Shown here piece after piece: positions 22,835 to 34,000 of a stretch of 64,000 nt of DNA. The DNA is taken from contig JPHH03000004.1 of the NCBI GenBank assembly GCA_000750105.3, positions 372,001 to 436,000 of the forward strand, in the 5' to 3' direction. The DNA is from Tolypocladium sp. Sup5 PDA-1 (lineage: Eukaryota > Ascomycota > Sordariomycetes > Hypocreales > Ophiocordycipitaceae). The notes under the pieces are model-generated. The model was given only the letters and a program-made list of their open reading frames with translations, did not search any database and was not told the DNA's origin. Every line of letters begins with the position of its first letter. Position 1 is the first letter of the stretch. The translations under genes and the position numbers were made by a program.

Positions 22835-24718
22835 ATGGCCGACTCACTCGACTACATCCACATCTGCGAGAGCTGCCCGCCAGGCGATGGCTGGGGCCCC
22901 AGCGTGACGACGGACACCACCCTCAACGGCGTGCCCTATGCGCCCTTCTCCAAAGGCGACAAGCTGGGCCGCATGGCCGACTGGACCGCTGAGGGCAAGG
23001 ACCGCGAGCGTGGCGGACGCATGCAGTACAACCGCAGCTACAGAGGTAGGACCCGAGTGCTTCTGCTGCTGGCAGGACAGGGGAGCAGTATGGGCTAACA
23101 AACGCACCAGACCAGCAAGTCTACGGAGCCAGCCACGCCGTTACCTTCAACGCACCGCCCGCCGAGGACGAGTCGGCCTTCTCCCTCGTCAGCAACACCA
23201 GAGACTCCACCAAGTCGAGATACGGACGCGGAGCCGTCTTCACCCGCGGCCGCGGCCAGCGTGGCGGTCGGGGCGACTCCCGTGGCGGGCGCGGCGGCCA
23301 GTTCCAGCAAACTGGCGGCCGCGGAGGACGGCAGACGTACGACCGCGGTGGCCGCCCCAGCCAGGGTGCTCGCGGCGGCCGTCGCTTTGGCTGGAAGGAC
23401 TACGACAAGCCTGCTCGCAACCGTGATGCCAGCATCAACATCAAGGCCGACTGGCAGCTGCTCGAGGAGATTGACTTCAACCGCCTGGCCAAGCTGAACC
23501 TCGACGCCGACGAGGGCGAGGACCTGGAGGACTACGGCTTCCTCTACTACTACGACCGCTCCTACGACAAGCAGCCCGTCAAGGGCGCCGAGAAGAAGCT
23601 CACGGCTATCGACCGCGCCGCCTACAACGTCACCACCTCGTCCGACCCCGTCATCCAGGAGCTCGCCGACCGGGGCGAGGCCACCATCTTCGCCACCGAC
23701 AGCATCCTGTCCATGCTCATGTGCGCGCCCCGCTCCGTCTACCCTTGGGACATTGTCATTGTGCGCCAGGGCAACAAGATCTTCCTCGACAAGCGCGACA
23801 ACGCCACGCTGGATATGGTGACGGTCAACGAGAACGCCGCCGACGCGCCCCTGGATGCCGCCGACGGCAGCAAGGACGTCGTCAACCAGCCCGCCGCCCT
23901 GGCCGAGGAGGCCACCTACATCAACCACAACTTCGCCAACCAGGTCGTCAACGAGAGCGAGTCGGCCAAGGTTGACATGAGCCAGGCCAACCCCTTCTAC
24001 AACCCGTCCGAGGACGCCGACCCCCCCGCCAGCAAGGCCTACAAGTACAGGAAGTTCGACCTGTCCACCAACGAGGAGGAGCCCGTGTACCTGGTCGTCC
24101 GTACCGAGGTCGACGCCGTCCAGAAGAACGCCATCAGCGGCGAGGACCAGACCATGACCATCAAGGCACTCAACGAGTTCGACAGCAAGGCCCAGGGCAG
24201 CGGCGGCGCGCTGGACTGGAGGAGCAAGCTCGTCACGCAGCGTGGTGCCGTCGTGGCGACGGAGATGAAGAACAACAGCTGCAAGCTGGCCAGGTGGACG
24301 GTGCAGAGCATCCTGTCCAAGTCGGACGTCATGAAGCTTGGGTATGTCTTGTCTTCCTTCACCCGGCCACACCATTATCCATGATCATGCTAACATCCAT
24401 ACCCCTTTCAGATTCGTCTCCCGTGTCAACCCCCGCTCCAACGACAAGCATGTCATCCTCGGCGTCGTCGGCTGGAAGCCCCGCGACTTCGCCAACCAGA
24501 TGAACTTGTCCCTCTCCAACGGCTGGGGCATCGTCCGCACCATCGCCGACATGTGCCTCAAGCGCGAGGAGAGCGAGGACGGCAAGTTCGTCCTCGTCAA
24601 GGACCCCAACAAGTCCATCCTGCGCCTCTACGAGGTCCCCACCTCCAGCTTCGACGAGGAGGACGACCACGAGGAGGAGCACGAGGTCGAGGGCGAGGGC
24701 GAGGGCGCCGACGAGTAA
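22835..24718 (+). CDS. Eukaryotic translation initiation factor 3 subunit D (eIF3d)
   Basis: Three exons: 22835-23045, 23111-24341 and 24412-24718, giving 582 residues. Near the N-terminus it has the family stretch WGPS..GVPYAPFSKGDKLGRMADW. An RGG-rich segment (about 110-175) precedes the folded domain that starts near FGWKDYDKPARNRDASI. The core includes ATDSILSMLMCAPRSVYPWD and VIVRQGNKIFLDKRDN, followed by a long conserved C-terminal half and an acidic tail (EEDDHEEEHEVEGEGEG). eIF3d is a cytoplasmic part of eIF3, sits at the 40S mRNA channel and can bind capped mRNA. Introns are 65 and 70 bp with GTAGGA and GTATGT donors. Codon use is strongly C-ending, as in highly expressed fungal genes, and creates a long empty antisense frame. 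Confidence 0.95.
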
Positions 24719-25357
24719 ACAGCTGTTGCTGCTGTCCTTTTTACTCTGCCGGGGATGGTTTTGGGCTGCTCATGAATATAATGAGTGTGAAAAGTGGTCC
24801 CGGGTATTCCGGGCGTGGCATGTACATTTTGCGGCGCTATGTTGAGATGGCGGCTCAAAATAGAGAATCTCATGACTTTTTTGCATACTACTTTCCTGCG
24901 CTTAACGTGATGAACTACGCTAAACTGACTAGCCCGTGATGGCTTCACAACCGTGTTGGTATATTCCCTGCACCGCCTACCTCACTTTTCGGGTACTCGC
25001 CCGTCAAGCTCCCAGACGCCAATCTACCAAAAAAACAAACAAAGGAGTGTGCCCTGCAATCCCGTGCCTCTCGCCTCCTTCCGGGGAGCCAAAGTGATGC
25101 CGGTTCCGCCAAACAAACTTCCCGTCGTAGTAACCCAAAGCCAGTTCTCCCTCAAAATGAACAAATCCTCTAGCAAATTCCTAGGAGACTCGCGAGGGTT
25201 CTTCACCTCGATTAGACATGTGTTTCCTTCCGACAATCTCAATAGCTCAAATTCACATGCCCCTTGCCTTCTGCTTTCCCACAACGCCTTTGCTCGTCCG
25301 CTCTGTCCATTCCGGCTAATATCAAGTGTGGGCACGCTCCACGCGCTCCATGGTTAG
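24719..25357. other. convergent 3' intergenic region
   Basis: About 640 bp between the eIF3d stop and the stop of the minus-strand orphan gene. It is AT-richer than its flanks, as expected for two 3' UTRs. Nothing else was seen. Confidence 0.6.
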
Positions 25358-27202
25358 TTAGTTCTCATCGTTCTTCGCCACGCTGGGCAGGAAGCTCGAC
25401 AAGGACATCCTCGAAGTCGGCACTGCTCCGTTCTCGGCTAGACGTCTATCCTGCTCGCAAAGCCAGCTCCTCGCGGCGTTGTTCCTCTCCTTCAGACCGA
25501 TATCCACAATGGCGAAATTCGCGGCGGCGCAGAAGTGCTCGAACGCTTCCCGACAGTCGACGCCGGGGCCTTTGGCCAGGATTCGGGACCAGCTGCGCTT
25601 GGCTGCGAGGCGGAGGCAGTGTGAAAGCGGCCAGTCGCGGTGCTCTGAGCGTTTGATTTCGCAGGCTTCCTCCTTAAGCTTGGTGCCTTGTTCCTTGACC
25701 GTGCCCGCGGGTACCACATCTCGCTGACCCTTGGGCTCAGCGGGAGAGCCGTAGGCGCCTCCTCGAGACGATGCAGCGGGTTGAGATTCAACAGAACGAT
25801 AAACAGACGGGCTTCCGTATGCCGGCGTACGTTCATCGTACCCCTGAGGCGGATACTGCCCATATGGATTTCCAACAAAAAATGCGTCATTAAACTGGGT
25901 TCGAGCAACGGTGAGTGGCTCTCGCACAGAGTGTTGAGCAGCTGGTGACAGCGATGGAGTATTATAGGAGACTGCTGGTCCGCCTGAGTTGTAGTAGTGA
26001 GGAGCCGTCGGCGGGTACTGATACACCCGAGAAGCCTGGTGCTGCACGCCAAACGATGCGTTTGCCTGAGCTTGGCTAGCATTACGATAGACAAGATCGT
26101 CCCGAGGAGCAGAGACGTGGCCCATGTACGCCACTGGAGTTGCCCGGGGAGGCGGGAGGCCCCTGTTGAGTGTTGGGGGTTGAAGCGGCACAATGTCACT
26201 GGCCAACGGCGGATGGAGGGTCCTCAACGAAGGGAGGTATCCTGGCTGCCGTGGATCTGGCACTGAGCGAACCGGTGGTAGAACATTGTTGAGAAGACTC
26301 TGTTGGTGAGAGTATTTTCGACGCTTCATGGAGCTTTGTTCGCCGTTTGGTGGGACGCTCGGCATTCCGGCCAGAATCTGGGCAACATCTTGAACTTCCG
26401 TAGGCGGAGAAGCAGTAGGGCTGATGGCGTCTCTTGCACGCTTCATCGGCCGGCTGTAAAAGCTGGCAGCTTCACTCGTAAGCATGTGCTCCTCGCCGCC
26501 CCAGTCGCGGTCCGGCTCCCACTTGTCGTCAATGTTGGGCGACACTGTATCCGTTCGTGGGCAGACTGTAGGCGTAGGTGAGAACGAAGTTGAGGTCGCT
26601 CGTGAAGATGCAGCTCGAGACTGAGCGCCTCTACCGCCACGACCGCGGCCCCGACCTTGTCCCCGAGCCCTAGCCGCTCCACGGCCTCCTCGACTGCCTC
26701 GACCCCTACCACCTCGAGACGCCCGGGTCTTGCGACCTTTGGAAAGAGGTGCCGTGTCCCAGTCTACTGCCTCTGAATTCAGAACATGCCGCCCATCGTC
26801 TTGCAAGCGATCCGCATAAGCACACTCCTTGCAGACCGAGAGTTTGCACTCGGAGCACTTTTGTATCGTACCGCAGCGCTGTCTGTGGCACATGTCGCAC
26901 TTGGCGGTGGAAACGTTGGAAGCGTCCCATCCATTGTGTATCCTCTCCGGTCCGGGAAGCTGCAAGACAGGCAGTGCTGGAGAAGCATGAGTATCGTCAA
27001 TATCTTGGGGCCTCGTCGCAGCATCATGCCGAGTTTCACCAACATGTTGCGAATCGGTAGCAGCATCCTGTCGAGCAGGGGCTGGATCCTTGGAGCGCTT
27101 CAGGCCGCCATCATCGACGTCACGACCAGGTGACGACTGCGATTCTGCGTTGGCCAAGTGAGACTCGATGGCCTGATGGTTCTGTCCTTCAGGGACTGCC
27201 AT
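25358..27202 (-). CDS. Hypothetical protein with Cys cluster and RGG-rich segment
   Basis: A single exon of 614 residues that I do not recognise. At about residue 100-125 is a Cys/His cluster (CDMCHRQRCG, then CSECKLSVCKEC) that could bind one or two zinc ions. Residues about 158-195 are a run of RGG/RGRG repeats (GGRGRGSRGGRGAARARGQG and more), typical of RNA-binding or nucleolar proteins and a substrate for arginine methylation. The middle 300 residues are low-complexity, rich in Pro, Ser, Gln and Tyr. The last ~100 residues look folded (WPLSHCLRLAAKRSWSRIL, CREAFEHFCAAANFAIVD). A role in RNA or chromatin biology is a guess. The length, codon pattern and clear start and stop argue for a real gene. 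Confidence 0.75.
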   Translation of the reverse strand: MAVPEGQNHQAIESHLANAESQSSPGRDVDDGGLKRSKDPAPARQDAATDSQHVGETRHDAATRPQDIDDTHASPALPVLQLPGPERIHNGWDASNVSTAKCDMCHRQRCGTIQKCSECKLSVCKECAYADRLQDDGRHVLNSEAVDWDTAPLSKGRKTRASRGGRGRGSRGGRGAARARGQGRGRGRGGRGAQSRAASSRATSTSFSPTPTVCPRTDTVSPNIDDKWEPDRDWGGEEHMLTSEAASFYSRPMKRARDAISPTASPPTEVQDVAQILAGMPSVPPNGEQSSMKRRKYSHQQSLLNNVLPPVRSVPDPRQPGYLPSLRTLHPPLASDIVPLQPPTLNRGLPPPRATPVAYMGHVSAPRDDLVYRNASQAQANASFGVQHQASRVYQYPPTAPHYYNSGGPAVSYNTPSLSPAAQHSVREPLTVARTQFNDAFFVGNPYGQYPPQGYDERTPAYGSPSVYRSVESQPAASSRGGAYGSPAEPKGQRDVVPAGTVKEQGTKLKEEACEIKRSEHRDWPLSHCLRLAAKRSWSRILAKGPGVDCREAFEHFCAAANFAIVDIGLKERNNAARSWLCEQDRRLAENGAVPTSRMSLSSFLPSVAKNDEN

Positions 27203-28270
27203 GGTCGGAAGAAGCGATTCGAGAGTTCAATGGCAATGTGCCGGGTGTTGTTTGTTGGAAATGCGTGACTAGCCACGCGGCAGCGAACTGCCAGTCTCGT
27301 CAGGTCCGAGGCAAAACTAGGAACTACCTAGAGTTCGTAATATTGGTGATCGAGTTGTTCAGGTGCGTCTCTGATTTGAGGCGTATATATATATATGTAT
27401 ATATATGGACGACGGGCAAGGCTTTGCGCTGCCAAAGGATGCTTATATATACCCGGAGCATCAATGAAAGACGGCTCTGAGCTTTCAGAGGCAAGAAGAT
27501 GGTCCAAGGAGAGAAGGCCACAGGGCGAGTGTGACGCCTGATTCGAAGACGCAACGATGCAGAACACGACGATGCAGATTCACTGGGCAGGGAAGACAGA
27601 GGAAACACGGGACCAGCAGCACGTTGGAGAGGGTAAACAAGTCAGCGAGCGACGGTAGAGGCGGTCTGATGTGCAGTGATTCAGCGCAAGATATGAGTTC
27701 CAACATGGGACGAGCCGCACCTCGTCAGAGGAGCAGCGTCGACCAGCTGTTGAACAGCTATGGAACAGCATCGCTTTTCAGTCCTCCGACGACGTCCAGA
27801 CGGGAAAAGGCGCGCCTGGGCATCCGGATTGCTTGTGAATGTGATCAGACGCCGTGTGGGCTCTGTCGAGCGTGTTCGGCGAGCGGTGCATTGGCCACGC
27901 GAGGCGCAGCAGACGAGGACCCCCGCGGAACAACACACTGCTGTGATGCAACCATCTGAGGTACTTTTTCTCGCATCCCGAGGAGAACGCATGCTCGGGG
28001 GCGACGACGGGCGAGGCGTGTTGGTCGTGGTTTAGACGCAGTGGTATGGCATTATATATGGAAGGTGGTTAGGCTAGTAGTAGGTTGGCATCGCGAGGTT
28101 GCACGCTGTTTGGAGTGAAGTAGATGCCTTAGGCGCGCGCGTAGGGCACAATGCCAAGCGGCAGGAGCGAGGGCAAGATTCACTGACAGGAATCGAGCAG
28201 GCCGAGAGCGAACGGACGAGGTGCGTCGCATCATGCAGGGAAGCGCTTGTACGTATGCCTTATATTGCTG

Positions 28271-28315
28271 TACTCGTACGAAGTACTCCGTACGGAGTAC
28301 TATTTCGTACGAGTA
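28271..28315. repeat. 45-bp near-perfect palindrome
   Basis: The core AGTACTCCGTACGGAGTACT (28282-28301) is a perfect 20-bp palindrome. It is flanked by inverted arms TACTCGTACGAA and TTCGTACGAGTA. The whole could form a cruciform or, if transcribed, a hairpin. It is intergenic, about 1.4 kb upstream of the CYSTM-like gene. Confidence 0.9.
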
Positions 28316-28710
28316 AGCCTTGGTGGGTGTGGCAGGAGTTCGGACGACCGAGTCTCGGAGACCGCCTCCTGCATGCGCGCATGTCACAGCGCACAGCCTG
28401 ACGCTTGCTGCGGCCGATATTGGCACTGTACTGCAGACGAAGCGAACCGCAAAGGACAAGACGATGTGACGAACCCCCAACCTGCCTTCGCGACGATGCA
28501 TTGGCAGCAGTCGTCAGCTCGCAGCCAGCGCAGGGTCCAATCGAGGCGCGTTCACCAACCACGCACGACGACGTCGACGTTTGAGAACCAACAGCAGCGC
28601 TCCGTCCATGCTCAAACATCAAGCCCCCTACGCCACGCAGGATGCAAAGGCGGTTGGGCCCCCCAGAGGACAGCTAGCTCATCTGCTTGGGGACGGGAGG
28701 GCGCCCTCAA

Positions 28711-28882
28711 AGGGGCATGGGCGTCGTCGGGTGCTCGGCATGTCCAGCCCCCAGTGGCCCCAGTCGACCGCCGGGACCCAGATTTCGGGGGGAGGGGGCC
28801 CCCTTGGCCCCTTCGAATCAGGGCTGAAAGGCCAGTTCCAGACTGGAGCGAGCGATCCCCGGGGCTGGGTCAGAGGTCCCCT
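28711..28882. promoter_or_regulatory. cluster of STRE-like AGGGG/CCCCT sites
   Basis: AGGGG at 28711 and 28793, and CCCCT at 28800, 28808 and 28878. In yeasts this is the stress response element bound by Msn2/Msn4-type factors. The group lies 0.85-1 kb upstream of the CYSTM-like start. Function here is inference; the region is GC-rich, which raises the chance rate. Confidence 0.35.
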
Positions 28883-29731
28883 GCTTTTTGTGGCCTCGGG
28901 ACATGGCCGTTGCGTGTCTCACACCTCCGAGATTTCGTGGAAATAAGAGGCGGGCGAGGATTGTACGGACATGCCATGGACTTGATACACATGAGAATTG
29001 CGCGTTTGTCGATGCATCAGCGCAATGTATGTCGTCTACTGTGCTGGTGACGCCTGACGTTGAGGTCCTGAACGACTCGTCGAAAGCACCAGGACCCGTC
29101 GTCGTCATCAAGCATCATTCATCATCAGCACCCTCATCCGCCAATTCAGCCCAACGACATTGACTTTACCACCATCGCGTATCCAGTAGTCTAGGCGCCA
29201 CCGCTCGCCCTCCCTCTCTCCCTCCCTGCCTGCCTGCCTGCCTTCCTCTCGTGAGTCTCGTCCAGCTGCCAGTACCGTCTGCCATCACCAGCCCGTGCAG
29301 ACGGCTGCAGAGCCAAGCCCAACACGTCAATCGACGGTCTCGTCTTTCTCGTCCTTCTGCGGCATCCCAACAGACCAAGACTCACCAAAGGCCAATCTCA
29401 AGGCCCGCGTTACTCCCGCGACACACACTAACACACCCCCGTACGTGCTGTGCCACTGTGTTCCACCAAAAGCTACTGTGTAGGTACCCACCTCTCACTC
29501 GACGGCCTGCACCTGTGCTCTGCACTGCCTTCCCACCTCATCTGCTGTCCAGGTCTCAAACAAAAAGCCTTTGCCCTCCTTTGACCGCTGTCGCGCGAAA
29601 AGTCAACCCTACCAACGTCCCTTTCGTGCCCACGACCACACACCCGCTCGCTGGCCTGCCTGCTCGCCTGCTTCACGCCCTCGTCGCAAACCTCGCTAAA
29701 CCTTTGAAGCTCTCGTCTCTCTACCGTCAAC

Positions 29732-30253
29732 ATGTCCAACCAGGATTACTACAGCGGCCAGCAGCACCAGCAGGGTGGCTACCCCCATCCCCAGCAGCCT
29801 CAAGCTGTAAGCCGACCGCCCCCATCATCATCAGCATCGTCGTCGTTGTCGCCGTCGCCGACCTGATGCCAGCTTTCGCAACATCCCGCTGACCCTCGTC
29901 TTCCGCGTCTAGAGCTACGGCCCTCCCCAGGGCGGCTACGACCACAACCAGCAGTACGGCTCTCCCGCGCCCCAGGGCTACGGCCAGCAGGGCGGCTACC
30001 CGCCTCCCCAGGGCCAGCCCCCGATGCAGTACCAGCAGGGCCCTCCCCCCGAGGACTCGTCCCGCGGCAAGAAGGGCGGCAGCAACAACTGCCTCATGGC
30101 CTGCATAGCCGCGCTGTGCTGCTGCTGTGTCGCCGAGGAGGCGTGCGAGTGCTGGTACGTCAACAGACTGCCTCTGCCTTGTCCTCCGCCCATGTCGCGA
30201 CGTGATGCTGACTCTGAATCCACAGCATTGATTGCTGCGAGTGCCTCTGCTAA
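29732..30253 (+). CDS. Small Pro/Gln/Tyr-rich protein with C-terminal CYSTM-like Cys module
   Basis: Three exons, 29732-29806, 29913-30154 and 30226-30253, give 114 residues. The first ~75 residues are Gly/Pro/Gln/Tyr repeats (QGGYPHPQQPQ, GYGQQGGYPPPQGQP). The C-terminus is a cysteine-rich hydrophobic segment (NNCLMACIAALCCCC) followed by CECCIDCCECLC. This resembles the CYSTM (cysteine-rich transmembrane) module, found in small eukaryotic stress-related proteins that sit at or near the plasma membrane through a Cys-rich helix. The last exon is only 28 nt, so single-exon reading ends early in the intron. Splice sites are GTAAGC/CTAG and GTACGT/CACAG. The exact role in fungi is unknown to me. 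Confidence 0.8.
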
Positions 30254-30680
30254 ACGCGCCGCAAAACACCCCGTCACGGAGAAGAGGGAGCGTCCGCGCA
30301 ACCGCACTTCTCGTCGCATTTCCGACTCCTTCACATACCGGCAGCCGTCTTCGCCGTCGCCGGCGCAACGTCATGAATTCCGGTAGCAATGGCACAGGTG
30401 GTTATGGCTTTGTCGCTTCAAAATCGCGTCTCTTCGCAGACTCAACATTTTTCCTTTGTATTCCTGCAATCACTCGTACAGTACCTTCAGATGTCGCATG
30501 TAACGAAACGCTGCGAAGCCCCATCCAAGGGCAGGGCTATTGGTGGTGATAGGGGGCCATCATTTACAGCAGGAGTTGATTGATTCTCTTAGTTTGCATC
30601 TTGTTCCAATACCATGCAATGACAAGGGAAACAAAAGTATTGGTTTTCACGTGAAATGTCCCATCTCTCTCCGGCCACAC
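30254..30680. other. convergent 3' intergenic region
   Basis: About 430 bp between the stops of the CYSTM-like gene and abp1. Nothing recognisable beyond 3' UTR-like sequence. Confidence 0.6.
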
Positions 30681-33206
30681 TCAAGAGTCCAGCTGCACGT
30701 AGTTGGCCGGGAAAAGACCCGATTGCCCCTTGTAGTGCCCAAACCACCAATCCTCGTCGGGGAACTCCAGGTTCGTGACCTTTGCATCCTCGGGGAACGA
30801 CAATTCTGTAAGTAATGAGTTAGTGGCCATTGCTGCCCTTGATCAAATGCATTGGACAACCCACCATTGTCTTCGGCTGCTTCGTAGTCATAGAGAGCAG
30901 TGGCTGTAGGGCCTGCGCCTGCACCTGCACCTGCCGCATGAGCTGGCTCTGGCTCCGGGGCCGCCGCGGGTTGCGGCGCAGCGGCGGGGGCAGGGGGCGC
31001 GGGAGCCGAGGCACCGTGAGGCTCATCGTCGACAAGTTCCACGTAGTTGCTCGGGAACAGGCCGCTCTCGCCCTTGGAGTTTGTGCCCATCCACCAGTCC
31101 TCATCCACCATGTCAATGTTGGTCACGTAATCGCCCTCAACCAGGTCGATTTCGTTGTCCTCGGCCTTGTCGTAGTCGTACTGAATGACGGCACGCTTGC
31201 CGCCCTGCTCAGCCTCGTGCGCCGTCCCATGCGCTGGCTCGAAGGCATGTTCGGGCACAGAGGCAGCTGCTCCTCGGGCCATATGTGCCGCCTCCTCTTC
31301 ATCTGGGAGGTCATCCTCCCTAGGCACATCGATCTGGCTGGGCCGGACGGGGAGTGGCGCCGGGCGCTCGTCGGGCTTCTCCAACTCCGTGTGCGCGCCA
31401 CGCGCAACAGGGGCGGCCACACGGATCGGAGAAGAGTCCCTCTGATCATCAACGCCTCGATAGTCCTCTTCTTCCTCGACCTCGTCTTCATCCGGCGCCG
31501 CGGGACGGCTCGGAAGTCCTGGGAGCGCAAAGCCGCCGGATGGCCTCGACGTAGCTGGGACCGGTGGCGGTGCAGGCGAGGGCGAGGGCTCGTCTTCCAC
31601 TGCTCTGGACACAGGAGGCGCTGCTGCCGACCCAATCGGGGGTGTACCCTTGAATCGATCCTTGAGCGCAGATACTCCTCCGGCGGGCTGGGTTGGCTCT
31701 TCCTCGGCGCTCCTTTCGGCGTCTCCCGTGCTTTGCTGGCTTACATTCTCCGGTCCACCACGAGTGTAGCCGGCAGTCTGCACCGGAGCCCAACTCTTGC
31801 CACTGTATCCGCTCCGCCACTCGCCGCCGCCGCTCGTCTGGGCTGCAACGGGTGAGGTAGCGGACGGTGCACCACCGCTGCCAACGTCGGATCCTCGCTC
31901 CTTTGCCTTTTTCTCCGCCCAGAGCTGAGCTGGAGTCTTTCCTCCCTGGTCAGCGAATGTGCGGCTGGCAGCACCAACAGGAGCAGCAGCGGGGACACTT
32001 GGGGCCCCAAAGCCAATGCCACCCGGGGTTGGCGCTTTCGTGCCCGTAAAGGTTGAGGCTCCCCCGAACTTGTTGGCGACCTTGGGCTTCGGCAGAGAGG
32101 TAATCCGCTCCGACTGGCTGGGCTGGGAGAACGCAGCGGCCCTGTCGGCTACCGGCTTTGGCGCAGGAGCATCGTCTGTTGGCTCCTCCTCGGCAGCAGG
32201 CTTCTGGGACTTTGCACGGAGTGCAGCAATGTCAACCTTGCCAGTCGGCTCGTATGCTCCTTTAACGGGTGCCGGCCGATCGTCGTCCTTGTTCTTTGCC
32301 GCGGCTCGAATCGCAGCAATGTCTACCTTGCCCACTGGCTGGTAGCCTCCCCCGATGACATCGCTTGAGCCGTCGCCCTGGCGGCTGCTGCCGGCAAAGC
32401 GGGAAGATTCCGGCTTTTGCTTCGTGAGCTCGGCCATGTCGACCTTGGTTGGTCGGTAAGCTGATTCGACCTTCTCGATCTGAGTTCTCGTGACCTGCGG
32501 GGCATCAGCACCCCAGCCATCCTCGTCGACATTTTCATCCCTCCTGCTTCGAGCCGCAACGAGAGGGTCGGCAAGGCGACCGGAACTAGACGCCGTCGGA
32601 GTGAAGACGGGCTTCGACTTGACGGGAGGGGGCGCCGAGGGGGTGGTGTAACCAGAGCCGCCGGCAGAGTATTTCGCACCGGAAGCATCGGAAACCTTTT
32701 TCATGATGGAGTCGGGTTCGAGGTCGCCGTCGGAGCGGGCAGTAATCTGAACGTGGTATCCGTGGAGCACTTTGGCAACGGCGGCCGTGTGGCTGGTGAA
32801 GTAGCCCTTTGTCCGCTCGGGAACACCGCCTCCGCACCATGCGATGAGGACACATTTTGGGAGGGCCGTGTTGGGGTCCTTGACCTTGACGAAGGCGAAC
32901 TGGATGCGTCCTTCGTTGAAGTCTTCGGTCAACTCGGCCAGTTCACCGTCTGCAGAGCGTTAGCGTTACGGCGCCACTGCGCAGGAGGCAGCCGGGGTTG
33001 GGTTTCATACCGCCTGTGCTCTCGACCTTGAGTATGCTCTCCTTGGCGCCGCTGTCCTGAAAGGCACTCATGAGAGGTGCCTGCACCGAGAAGAGAGCCC
33101 ATTGCGCATAGGTGGGCGAGGCGGACGACGGCGGCGGGCCGCTGACAACGCCATTGTAGCTGCTTTTTATGGACGGCCCGTTGATGGATAAGTTCAACGA
33201 GGCCAT
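30681..33206 (-). CDS. abp1: Actin-binding protein Abp1 (drebrin-like), ADF-H plus two SH3 domains
   Basis: Three exons, 33206-33011, 32949-30865 and 30805-30681, give 801 residues. The N-terminal ADF-homology domain (about 1-140) starts MASLNLSINGPSIKSSY and contains FAFVKVKDPNTALPKCVLIAW. A long acidic/Pro-rich middle carries repeated KVDIAALRA-type segments and PPVPATSRPS-like Pro motifs. SH3 domain 1 is at about 650-710 (ALYDY-type AVIQYDYDKAEDNEIDLVEG, EDWWMG, GLFPSNYV). SH3 domain 2 (about 745-801) is split by a 59-bp intron; splicing restores AEDNELSFPEDAKV and GLFPANYVQLDS. Abp1 binds F-actin at endocytic patches, activates Arp2/3 and recruits partners through SH3. Two SH3 domains, rather than the single one of budding yeast, is common in filamentous ascomycetes. 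Confidence 0.93.
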
Positions 33207-34000
33207 GTCGAACAGGGGCGGCAGCCGGCTGCAAGAATAGTTGGTAGCGGTGGTGTTGGCTGTTGAGGAGCTGGGGGGGACGGTGACGTTGCTGGTGAGG
33301 AGCTCCACGACAGAGCAGCAGTGCTTTCACTTGGCGGACGGCGAGGTGCTGGACGTGGCGAGCTTCCCCGCTGGCGCTGATGCGAAAGTCCAAGCGACGG
33401 TAAGGTAGACAGTTATAGCACAGCTGGGACGAAGCAGTGCAGCGACGAGAGGGGGTTGGACTCGCGGCGGACGCAGTACGAGGCCAGCTGGAGGTTTGCG
33501 GACAACAGGCAAGCTCAGCTCGGGGTCGGCGACGACGTTGACGTTGACGTTCCAGGTTACAGCCAGGCTCGCTCGCTCTCGCTTGCGCCTGCTGGGGGGG
33601 CGGGGTGACGGAGCCGCAGCGCCGTGAGGAGCTTGGGTGCCCGCTTACGCGCATAACAGACAGCGCCTCCGAGGTGGCTGTGCAGCGGTTAGTGGGTCAT
33701 CTATTCTCAGGTGCTTGGGTGCCTGGCAGACACCCCCGTCGCCCGCTGGAAGAATGGAAGCGTCGGCGTTGGAAGCCCGGGCAGCCAGTCGCCAGGCCCG
33801 CCAATACAAAGCAGCCAAAATGACGCAAGGCTACTGTGCTCATCAGCAAACGGAACTGGCCCCTCCTCCCGGCGCTCGGCGCCTCCAAACTGCAAGTGCC
33901 CCGCCAAAATTCAACCCTGCCTTGCCTGCGATCCCATCCCATTCCGACCTGATCAATCAGTCGACTTCATCGCACGTGCCTTTGCGTCCTCCAGCCCACG
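33207..34000. other. divergent promoter region, abp1 / glutaredoxin
   Basis: About 790 bp between two divergent starts. GC-rich near abp1. No separate gene was recognised. Confidence 0.6.

Larger units (their letters stand above)
27203..29731. other. 2.5-kb intergenic region upstream of CYSTM-like gene
   Basis: No credible gene. It includes a TA dinucleotide run (about 27384-27406), the 45-bp palindrome at 28271-28315, a group of STRE-like sites at 28711-28882, and a CCCT/CCTG pyrimidine-rich tract at about 29208-29250. The last few hundred bases are CT-rich, a usual fungal promoter feature just upstream of a transcribed gene. Confidence 0.6.

Noticed and set aside
23095..24375. 426-residue open frame antisense to eIF3d
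   Set aside because: It mirrors strongly biased codons of the highly conserved eIF3d exon on the other strand; its translation is Val/Leu/Gly-rich low complexity with no family resemblance.
30830..31855. 341-residue plus-strand frame
   Set aside because: Antisense to abp1 with its SH3 domains; no coding signal of its own.
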